From Clostridium sp. 26_22 (GTDB lineage: Bacteria; Bacillota; Clostridia; TANB77; CAG-508), in NCBI GenBank assembly GCA_001916005.1, contig MNRP01000045.1:21403-85402 (forward strand): DNA of 64,000 bases, written 5' to 3'. Both the position numbers and the translations under genes were made by a program. Each line of letters begins with the position of its first letter. Positions within the stretch are counted from its first letter, which is position 1. A model generated the notes under the pieces. It was not told where the DNA came from and did no database searches. It saw only the letters and a program-made list of their open reading frames with translations. Below, one piece after another: positions 47,962 to 56,395 of this stretch.

Positions 47962-48360
47962 GTGAAGAAAATCATTACAAAAATATTCATAGTTATTTGT
48001 ATGATGAATATGATTGTTTTTAATATTAATACAGTCCAGGCTAGTGCATTAGGTAATGTTTTTTCAGGAGGAGATGCATTTATTTTAGCTGGAAAGAAGG
48101 GGGAGGCAACATTAGATACAGATAAATTGCAATCTGCTTCATCTGATATATATAATATTTTATTAGTAATAGGAATATGTGTAGCTATTATAACTATATC
48201 TATATTAGGAATAAAATTTATGATTGGGTCAATAGAAGAAAAAGCCCAAGTTAAAGAAGCATTAGTACCATTCATAATAGGATGTATTGTTGTTTTTGGA
48301 GCATTCGGAATATGGAAAATAGTTACACAAATAGGAAGTATGATTCCAACGATATTTTAA
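47962..48360 (+). CDS. VirB2/TrbC-like pilin protein 2 (T4SS-2)
   Basis: 132 aa from a GTG start after AAGGTGAG. A signal peptide (~1-28, ending VQAS), a longer polar segment (FSGGDAFILAGKKGEATLD) and two membrane helices with the hinge GIKFMIGSIEEKAQVKEA. It is the most divergent of the three tandem paralogues, with an extended C-terminus. Likely a pilin subunit or a minor form. Confidence 0.7.
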   Translation: MKKIITKIFIVICMMNMIVFNINTVQASALGNVFSGGDAFILAGKKGEATLDTDKLQSASSDIYNILLVIGICVAIITISILGIKFMIGSIEEKAQVKEALVPFIIGCIVVFGAFGIWKIVTQIGSMIPTIF

Positions 48361-48435
48361 ATAGTTATTAAAATTTACTTAGAAAAATACTAGGTAATTA
48401 TAATATAAAAAATATTAAATAAAGGAGGAAATAAA

Positions 48436-48789
48436 ATGAAAAGAACAGCAAAAATATTTACAATGATATTATTAGTTATGACATTAATTGCATTTTCAAC
48501 AAGTGTATTTGCAGCTGGTGGACAAATAAAACCAGATTCATTAACTGCTACATATGGTGATAATGATGGTGGTTTATCAAATAAAGCTGGACAAATAATG
48601 GGAATGATTAGAAATGTTGCTGTAATTGCAGCTGTAATTATATTAATGGTTTTAGGTGTAAAATATATGCTAGGAAGTGTTGAAGAAAAAGCTGATTATA
48701 AAAAATCTTTTATACCATTAATTATTGGTATTGTATTAGTAGTATCAGCAACAGCAATTGCAACATTTATATTTAATATGGCTGCATAG
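48436..48789 (+). CDS. VirB2/TrbC-like pilin protein 3 (T4SS-2)
   Basis: 117 aa. A signal peptide (~1-26, ending VFAA), then GGQIKPDSLTATYGDNDGG, and two membrane helices with the hinge GVKYMLGSVEEKADYKKS. GGAGG precedes the ATG. It is closest to paralogue 1. A strong terminator follows, so the three pilin genes form their own unit ahead of the T4SS-2 machinery operon. Confidence 0.75.
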   Translation: MKRTAKIFTMILLVMTLIAFSTSVFAAGGQIKPDSLTATYGDNDGGLSNKAGQIMGMIRNVAVIAAVIILMVLGVKYMLGSVEEKADYKKSFIPLIIGIVLVVSATAIATFIFNMAA

Positions 48790-48822
48790 AAAAAAGAGTA
48801 ATTTAAAATTACTCTTTTTTTT
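48790..48822 (+). terminator. Terminator of the pilin operon
   Basis: An 8- to 10-bp stem (48795-48804 with 48806-48815) flanked by A- and T-runs, directly after the third pilin gene. Confidence 0.85.
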
Positions 48823-48923
48823 GTGTTTATAAAGAAATTTATATTTAGTATATTACTGTAATGTTACAAAAATATTAAATTTCCACTTTTTTAATAAAAA
48901 TATATACAATTTTCCACAATTTA

Positions 48924-48932
48924 TGCTATAAT
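48924..48932 (+). promoter_or_regulatory. Extended -10 promoter of the T4SS-2 machinery operon
   Basis: TGCTATAAT (48924-48932) is an extended -10 element about 44 nt before the PrgI ATG. The -35 region is weak. Confidence 0.55.
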
Positions 48933-48975
48933 ATAAAGTGTATAGTTATAAATTGTAAATACGGAGGAAAAGAGG

Positions 48976-49326
48976 ATGCAAACATATGAAATACCAAGAA
49001 ATTATAAAGGAGAAGGAAGAATATTATATATTTTTTCTACTAAAGCATTAATATATACTTCAGTTGGTGCTGGAATAGGGATAATATTTTATTTTATATT
49101 TAAAATGATAGACTTAGGTGTAGTAGGATTAATAATAACTGCTATTCTGGGTTTAATAGGATTTTGCATAGGGACACTAAAGATACCAGAGTCTAATGCT
49201 TTTGAAATAACAAGAAAAGCAGGAGGAGAAAATCTTGATGATATTATTATAAGATGGATAAAGTTTAAGAAAAATGGCAAGAAGATATACATATATACAG
49301 ACAAGGAGGAAACAAAAGATGAATAA
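48976..49326 (+). CDS. PrgI/VirB3-family protein (T4SS-2)
   Basis: 116 aa. The N-terminal polar stretch TYEIPRNYKGEGRILYIFST is followed by two helices (~30-50 and ~55-75) and KIPESNAFEITRKAGGENLD, typical of PrgI, the VirB3 counterpart of Gram-positive T4SS. GGAGGAAAAGAGG precedes the ATG. It overlaps the next gene by 8 nt. Inner-membrane partner of VirB4. Confidence 0.8.
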   Translation: MQTYEIPRNYKGEGRILYIFSTKALIYTSVGAGIGIIFYFIFKMIDLGVVGLIITAILGLIGFCIGTLKIPESNAFEITRKAGGENLDDIIIRWIKFKKNGKKIYIYTDKEETKDE

Positions 49327-50548
49327 TGATCAACTAATTAATTTATTTACTATTTTACTTTTTATTATGATAGGTATACTAGCAATTTTATGTATAATAT
49401 TTATTGTATTAAAGTTAAAAAGTAATCAGCATCAAAACAAGAATAAAAATAAAAGTAAAGTAAATTCAGGCATTGATAAAAATTCAAAAAAAGAAATTAC
49501 TACAATTTATAATAAACAATCGATTTTTAAATTTATGGAATTTGATAAAATAGAAGATAATATGATTACTCAAAAAGATGGAAAAAGATTTTTAATGGTA
49601 ATTGAATGCCAAGGAATAAATTATGACTTAATGTCTGGATTGGAAAAGAATAGTGTAGAACAAGGATTTTTGCAATTCTTAAACACATTAAGATATCCAA
49701 TACAAATTTATGTACAAACAAGAACTGTAAATTTAAGTAGTAGTATTGATAAATATAAAGAAAGAGTGGATGCTGTTTCAAAAGATTTAGTAAATAAACA
49801 AATGCAATATAATCAAAAAGTTAGATCAGGATTATATGAGCAAGAAGAATTGGACAAAGAAAAATACGAAATAGTAAGACAAAAAAATTTATATGAATAT
49901 GGTGTTGATATTATTAATAATACAGAAAGAATGAGCTTAAATAGAAATATTTTAACAAAACAATATTATGTAATAATTCCGTGCTATCCAGAAGAAGTAA
50001 ATAATACTGATTTTGATAAGGAAGAAGTTGCCAATATTGCATTTTCAGAATTATATACAAAAGCTCAAACAATTATAAGTTCTTTATCTGTTTGTGGTAT
50101 AAATGGAAAAATATTAAATTCTGTTGAACTAGCTGAATTATTATATGTTGCATATAATAGAGATGAATCTGAAGTGTTAGATTTGCAAAAGGTTTTAAAT
50201 TCTGGATATGAAGATTTATATTCAACAGCTCCAAATGTATTTGATAAAAGAATGAAAGAATTAGATTTGAAAATAGAAGAAGATGCTATTAAAAAAGCTA
50301 ATGATGTAGTTTTAGAAACAATGGAAATAAGTGAAAAAGAAAAAAAGGCAAAAAGAAAAGAACAATTATTAGATGATTTAATACAACAAATGGCAGTATC
50401 TTTGATAAAGGAAAATGAACCAGTTATAGGCAAAGATATTGCAGATAAAGCAAGAGAAAGATTGGAAAACGAAAAAACGAAAGAGGAAGGGGGAAAAGAA
50501 GATGAGAAAAAAACAAGAACAAGAAGAAAATCTACAAAATCAATTTAA
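49319..50548 (+). CDS. Membrane-anchored VirB4-partner protein (T4SS-2)
   Basis: 409 aa from the ATG at 49319, 9 nt after AAGGAGG. One N-terminal membrane helix (~8-30), a charged linker, then a domain (~55-215; FKFMEFDKIEDNMIT, MVIECQGINYDLMSGLE, YVIIPCYPEEVNN) shared with the 178-aa protein preceding the other VirB4. A helical charged C-terminus ends in a Lys/Arg-rich tail. The N-domain resembles the first domain of VirB4/TraC-type proteins, here encoded separately. It overlaps virB4 by 47 nt. Probably part of the energising complex. Confidence 0.7.
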   Translation: MNNDQLINLFTILLFIMIGILAILCIIFIVLKLKSNQHQNKNKNKSKVNSGIDKNSKKEITTIYNKQSIFKFMEFDKIEDNMITQKDGKRFLMVIECQGINYDLMSGLEKNSVEQGFLQFLNTLRYPIQIYVQTRTVNLSSSIDKYKERVDAVSKDLVNKQMQYNQKVRSGLYEQEELDKEKYEIVRQKNLYEYGVDIINNTERMSLNRNILTKQYYVIIPCYPEEVNNTDFDKEEVANIAFSELYTKAQTIISSLSVCGINGKILNSVELAELLYVAYNRDESEVLDLQKVLNSGYEDLYSTAPNVFDKRMKELDLKIEEDAIKKANDVVLETMEISEKEKKAKRKEQLLDDLIQQMAVSLIKENEPVIGKDIADKARERLENEKTKEEGGKEDEKKTRTRRKSTKSI

Positions 50549-52463
50549 TGACTTTAAAGAAGAAGATATAAGAATATTAAAGAAAAAAAGTATAAAAGAA
50601 TTGATTGCCCCATCAGGGATAGATGTTTCTAATATAGATCATATGGAAATAATTTCAAACACTAAAAGATATGCTAGAAGTTTTTTTGTATCATCACTTC
50701 CTAGAATGTGTACTTTCCCAGAATTATTTAGAGATTTATATATGTTTGGAGATACCAATACTTCAATATATATAAATCCTATAAAAGAAGAAAAATCACA
50801 AAATGATTTAAATAGAGTAATTAATGAACTAGAAACAGAAAGAATTTTAGCAGCTGATAAAGGTAATATAAATAGAGAGAGTACAATTGCTCAAAAAAGA
50901 TTAGAAGCAGAACAGTTAAGAGATGAGATTGCTGCAGGATTTAATAAATTATTTGAAGCTTCTATAATATCTACATTATATGCATATAGTTTGGAAGATT
51001 TAGATAGATATACAAAATTATTATCTTCTGAGATGTCAAAAACATTGGTTGGAATAAAATCAGCATGGGGGATGCAAGAAGAAGCATTCAAATCAAACCT
51101 ACCATTTATGAATAATCAAATAAATAAAACACACACATTTGATAGAAATTCAATGGGAACAGTATTTCCGTTTACGACTTCAGAAATAGGACATCCTACC
51201 GGAGTACCAATAGGATTTAATAAACAAACAGGAACACCTATTTTATTTGATAATTTTCATTCATCTCTTACAAATTATAATATGGTTATATTTGCTAAGT
51301 CTGGTGCGGGAAAATCTGTAACAATGAAAACTTTAATTTCAAGGTCATCTATTTTAATGGGAATAGAGAGTCTAGCTTTAGATGCAGAAGGTGAGTATAC
51401 AATAGTTGCAGAGAGTTTGGGAGGAATAAATGTAGTAATTAGTCCAAATTCAAAAACAATTATTAATTTATTTGATATAGAGCCAGAGATTGTTAAAGAT
51501 GAAATAACTGGAAAAGAAAGAGGAATATTAAACGTTGAAAATAAAGTAGAAGATGTTACACAAGCTTTATTAACTATGGCTAGAGGTAGTACAAGAAGTG
51601 ATGAAGTAAATGAGTTAACAAAACAAATTATTGCTGAAGCAGTTGCTGAAGAATATGCAGCACTTGGTATAAATAGTAATCCAGAAAGTTTATACAAATC
51701 TATAAATGAAGGGATTTCTAAAGGAAATATTTTTTCAAAAGAGAAAAAAGAAATGCCTACAATAGGATCATGGTATAAAAGAATAGAAAGAAAAGCAAAA
51801 GAAAATACAAATAAAGATTATCAATATCATTATAGTTATTTGTTAAAAGTTATGAAACAATATATAAGGGAATATGATGGTCAAATGGCTTATTTTGATG
51901 GACAATCTACATTTGAATTACTTGAAGGAGCACCATTTATTAACTTAGATATTTCTCAATTAGAAGAAAGATTTGCAAGACCATTAGCACAACAAATATT
52001 GCTTTCTTGGATTTGGGAAAAATTTGTTAAGAAAAATAGTGAAGATAGAAAAAAAGCAACACAAAAGAGAGTTTTGGTAGATGAAGCATGGATGTTATTA
52101 CCATATCCAGAGGCTGTTGATTTCTTAAATAAAATGGCAAGACGTGCAAGAAAAAGAAATGTTTCTTTGGCAATAATTTCACAAAGATTTCAAGATTTTT
52201 ATGAAAAACCAGAAGCACAAGCAGTATTAACATCTTCAGATACAAAACTATTTTTAGCACAAGATAAATCTGAAATTCAATACTTAAAAGAAGTATTTAA
52301 ACTTTCAGAAGGTGAGGCTAACTTTTTAGTAACTTGTCAAAAGGGTGAGGGATTATTAAAGGTTGGTTCAGACTCAGCAATTTTAAAAATTATGCCAACG
52401 AAAAAAGAATTTGAGTTTGTTGAAACAAACTTGAATGAAATAGCGAAAAATAGTAATGCATAA
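50502..52463 (+). CDS. VirB4/ConE-type T4SS ATPase (T4SS-2)
   Basis: 653 aa from the ATG at 50502, 8-10 nt after GGAAGGGGG. The N-terminal segment KELIAPSGIDVSNIDHMEI is followed by the VirB4 N-domain, Walker A (FAKSGAGKSVTMKTL), Walker B (RVLVDEAWMLLPY), then RRARKRNVSLAIISQRFQDF and the C-terminal arginine-finger region. Complete and full length for Gram-positive VirB4. It hydrolyses ATP to drive pilus or channel assembly. Confidence 0.92.
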   Translation: MRKKQEQEENLQNQFNDFKEEDIRILKKKSIKELIAPSGIDVSNIDHMEIISNTKRYARSFFVSSLPRMCTFPELFRDLYMFGDTNTSIYINPIKEEKSQNDLNRVINELETERILAADKGNINRESTIAQKRLEAEQLRDEIAAGFNKLFEASIISTLYAYSLEDLDRYTKLLSSEMSKTLVGIKSAWGMQEEAFKSNLPFMNNQINKTHTFDRNSMGTVFPFTTSEIGHPTGVPIGFNKQTGTPILFDNFHSSLTNYNMVIFAKSGAGKSVTMKTLISRSSILMGIESLALDAEGEYTIVAESLGGINVVISPNSKTIINLFDIEPEIVKDEITGKERGILNVENKVEDVTQALLTMARGSTRSDEVNELTKQIIAEAVAEEYAALGINSNPESLYKSINEGISKGNIFSKEKKEMPTIGSWYKRIERKAKENTNKDYQYHYSYLLKVMKQYIREYDGQMAYFDGQSTFELLEGAPFINLDISQLEERFARPLAQQILLSWIWEKFVKKNSEDRKKATQKRVLVDEAWMLLPYPEAVDFLNKMARRARKRNVSLAIISQRFQDFYEKPEAQAVLTSSDTKLFLAQDKSEIQYLKEVFKLSEGEANFLVTCQKGEGLLKVGSDSAILKIMPTKKEFEFVETNLNEIAKNSNA

Positions 52464-52483
52464 AGAGTAGGAGGAAAAACTTT

Positions 52484-55400
52484 ATGAAAGTTTTCGAAAA
52501 TCAAAAAATTTTCAAAAAATTAATTATTGTATTTTTAAGTATATTAGTAATAAGTATATTTGTACCAAATATTGTAGAAGCAAAAAATGGAGCAAAAAGT
52601 GTAGGTGGAATTTTATTAGATCCTCTTATGTCAATGTTTGTTGGACTAAGTGATGGTGCAATTACATTATTACAAAAATTAGTATTACATACAGATGGAG
52701 CATTAATTCAAATTAATACTAGTACAAGTGGAATTGCAAAAGTATTGGGAATTGTTGTGGCAGTAGCTATTGTTGTAGGCGGAATTATAGCGGTAGTTGC
52801 TTCAGGTGGAGTATCATTATCAATAATAGGTCCAGTTTTAACTGTTTTAAAAACAGGAGTTATTGCAGGAGTTATAACTTTTTGTGTTTCTGGTTATATT
52901 GCAAATGCTGTACTTCCCGAAGATTTTGTTTTACCACAAATTAAACTGACTCCATATGAGATATTTGCTAACCAAGTGCCGTTATTCGATGTAGATTTTT
53001 TTAACCCTAAAAAAGATATAGAGACAAATACTTATGAAAATGAAGAAGCTTTAAAAATTGGAATACTTTCAGAAAATTTAGAAGAAACATTAAAAGAATT
53101 ACGGTATTTCTGTTACAGAGTCTGAAATAAATTCAAATAGGTCAGATCTTGGACAAGAAGAAATTTCAGATATGTATGAAAAACATAAATATGAAAATGT
53201 AATTAAAGAAAATAATGGTAATACCTATAAATTTGTTATTCATGAAGAAAATAATGGAGTTAATATCACAAAGACTACATATGATATTTATACTGTTAAA
53301 GTAAAGACCGAAAAAGAATATACATCGACAGCATATCAATTGCGTACGGTGGTAGCTAATTGGTATATAATATTGAGAAATATGTCATTGGTAGCATTAT
53401 TATCAATTTTAGTATATGTAGGTATTCGCATAATGATATCAAGTACTGCTGCAGATAAATCCAAATATAAACAAATGTTAATAGATTGGCTTGTTGCTAT
53501 ATGTTTATTGTTTGTATTACACTATATAATGGCTTTTGCAAATTTAGCAGTTAAAAAAATTATAGATGTGGTAGATTCTACTGCTGTTGTTAATAATTCT
53601 AATAGTTTGCCAGATGATGTTAAAGGAATAGGGATTTCTGAAGATGGAGTAGTTGTTTCTCAGGGAAATCAATTATTCGAAATAACACAGAAAAAACAAG
53701 TAGATAAAGCATGGAAGGTTTTAGTAGAACAGAGAGCAAAAGTCAATAATGTTAATGAAAATGAAACAGAATTTTATAATTTATTTCAAAACAATAAAAC
53801 AAAATTGTATTGGCCAACAAGTAATTTTACAGAACAAGCTAGAATGATGTTACAATATGTAGATGAAGATAGTGATGCTAGTAATTATGCATATGCTTCA
53901 ATAGGATATAAATTAATATATTGTATATTAGTAATATATACGTTTGTATTTGTATTTACATATGTTAAAAGGACAATATATATGGCATTTTTAACATTAA
54001 TAGCACCATTAGTTGCATTAACATATCCAATAGATAAAATGAACGATGGGCAAGCACAGGCATTTAATAGATGGATTAAAGAATATATTTTTAATTTACT
54101 AATTCAGCCATTACATTTAATTTTATATATGGTTTTAATAGGAAGTGCATATGAATTTGCTGCAAAAAATATAATTTATGTTGTAGTTGCATTAGGATTT
54201 TTGACACCTGCAGAAAAATTACTACGTAGTTTCTTTGGATTTGAAAAGGCACATACACCTGGATTATTGGGTGGACCTGCTGGAGCAGCTATTATGATGA
54301 ATGGTGTAAATAGATTGTTAGGAAAACCTCCTCATAAAGGACCGGATGGAAAAGGACATGGAAATGTCGGAGAAAAAGGTGGAGATGAAAAAATAAATTA
54401 TAAAGATAGCTTGAATATGAGTAACTTATATGGAGAAGGAGACTCAAATGCAGATGAGATTGCAAACATTAGAAACAATGTTAATAATGCAAGTAATAAT
54501 AAAAACATGGAAAAAGCTACTAATTCTAAAAGGAAGCTTTCAGAAGTTGCTCAAAATGTTAACAAAACAAACGATATTTCAAAATTTGCTACGAATGCTA
54601 ACAAAGAAAAAGGCATTACAGGAAATGTAAAAACACCTTTAAAAGGAATTAATGGAAGAAATGATATAAGAAAGAATAAAAGTGTACTTAGAGGATTTAA
54701 AAATGTAGGTAACAAAATAAAATATAAAGCATCCAAAGAAAAGCCATTAAGAAAATTAGCAGGAATGGGAACTGGATTACTTGGAGCAGGAGTTGCTGTT
54801 ACTGCTGCTGGATTAGCTGGTATAACGTCTGGAGATCCTTCAAAAGCTGCTCAATATATGATAACAGCAGGTATGGGAGGATATAAATTAGGGACAGGTG
54901 TTCCAAATGTTATTACAGATTTAGCAAACTCAGGAGGAGAATATGCTGATGCTTTCAAAGAGGGATATTATGATTATGATGAAATGCAAGAAAGAGAAAT
55001 TAAGAAAAGATATAAAGAATTAAGAAAAGATAGTGAATTTAACAGAGAGATGGAAAGAACTTTACAAAAACAGCATATTGATGCAACTCCAGAAAAGGTA
55101 TTTGATGAGATTGGAGAAGACTTTGTAAGGTATGACTTTAATGCAAATGAAACGGCTGCTATATATCAAAGAATGCAACAAGGTTATGATAAAGATGATG
55201 CTATGAGACAAGTTCAATTTGTTAAAAAATATGGTAAGAGTACATCATCACTAGGTCATAAAGACGATGAAGATTTACAAAAAACACTTATTGATAGAAT
55301 AAGAAAGAATAGTAGACAAGGTACTGATGAACAAGAAATAGAAAGAAGAGCAAAGCAACTTAGAAAAAATTTGGATGAAACAAGTAAGCTTCTATACTAA
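52484..55400 (+). CDS. VirB6/TrbL-like large membrane protein, +1 frameshift
   Basis: 971 aa when one +1 shift is made. A signal peptide (~1-33, ending IVEAK) is followed by hydrophobic segments (~80-150). After the shift come a polar extracellular part, about six membrane helices (~295-520; YTFVFVFTYVKRTIYMAFLT, LIQPLHLILYMVLIGSAYEF) and a long soluble C-terminus rich in Asn, Lys and Gly. Zero frame reads KEL, CGG, then stops at TGA 53123. Dropping C53102 gives KELGISVTESEINS and leaves the frame open to 55400. Two-gene reading is possible but the second part has no ribosome-binding site near 53172. Channel component. Confidence 0.78.
53099..53106 (+). other. +1 frameshift site TTA-CGG-TA in the T4SS-2 virB6
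   Basis: Zero-frame TTA, CGG, TAT, stopping six codons further at TGA (53123-53125). Skipping C53102 yields GGT (Gly). The eight bases match the dnaC-like site exactly. Confidence 0.7.
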
Positions 55401-55425
55401 TATTGAAAAGCGAGGATTATAAGTT

Positions 55426-56385
55426 ATGCATAAAATTATAAGATTTTATAATCAAAACAGAAAACAAATTATAAGGGTTATAGCAATTATAACCTTTATA
55501 ATTATTTTAATACAAATGCTTAATTATATTTATAAAAATAAAACAGACAATAATAACCAAAGTTATATAAATGAAAATAGTAATTATAATATTGGGAATT
55601 TTGGAACTATTGTTTCAAATAAGTCTGCTGTAACAGATACAAAAGTGGATAACGAGAAGTTGAATGATGATGTGAATGTTATTAATGAATTTATAGAAAA
55701 TTGTAATGAAAGAAATATAGAAAAAGCATATTCTGTACTTTCGAATGAATGTAAAGAAGAAATGTATCCTACGGCAAAAGATTTTTATGATAATTATTAT
55801 ATAATGGTTTTTAACAATAATAAATTAGAATATAGTGTTGAAAATTGGATTCAAGATACATATGAAGTAAAATTTATAGAAGATATGTTAGCAACAGGAA
55901 AAATTAATGAAGAAAATAAACAGGATTATATAACAATAGTAGAAGAAGATAATAGTTTAAAAATTAATATTAATAATTATATTGGGAGAGAAATCTTAAA
56001 TAAAAAAATTGAAAATAATAATATAATATTGAATTTAATTCAAAAAGATATATATATGGATTATGAAGTATATAAGATAACAATAAAAAATAATACAGGA
56101 AAAAGTATTTTATTAGCTCCAGAAGACAAAACAAATACTATATATTTGCAAAATACTAATGGTGGTAAATTCTATGCTGCAAATAGTGAATTGCTAAAAG
56201 AAGAATTATTATTAGAAAACAATTATTCACATACGATAGATGTAAAATTTAATAAAACATATTCTTATAGTAATAATATAGAAAGTTTATCTTTTTCTAA
56301 TGTGATATTAGATTATGATACATATTCAAATTTAAGTGATAAAGATGAAGATAAAGATATTTATGATTTGCAAGTAAATTTATAG
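55426..56385 (+). CDS. Membrane-anchored NTF2-like (VirB8/TcpC-type) protein
   Basis: 319 aa. A short cytoplasmic start, one membrane helix (~17-37), an Asn-rich linker, then an NTF2-like helical cone (~85-140; INEFIENCNERNIEKAYSVL, MYPTAKDFYDNYY) and a C-terminal beta domain (~200-319). This is the layout of VirB8/TcpC proteins that bridge T4SS membrane and wall parts. GCGAGGATT precedes the ATG, 25 nt after virB6. Assignment by architecture and context. Confidence 0.65.
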   Translation: MHKIIRFYNQNRKQIIRVIAIITFIIILIQMLNYIYKNKTDNNNQSYINENSNYNIGNFGTIVSNKSAVTDTKVDNEKLNDDVNVINEFIENCNERNIEKAYSVLSNECKEEMYPTAKDFYDNYYIMVFNNNKLEYSVENWIQDTYEVKFIEDMLATGKINEENKQDYITIVEEDNSLKININNYIGREILNKKIENNNIILNLIQKDIYMDYEVYKITIKNNTGKSILLAPEDKTNTIYLQNTNGGKFYAANSELLKEELLLENNYSHTIDVKFNKTYSYSNNIESLSFSNVILDYDTYSNLSDKDEDKDIYDLQVNL

Positions 56386-56395
56386 AAATAATAGA

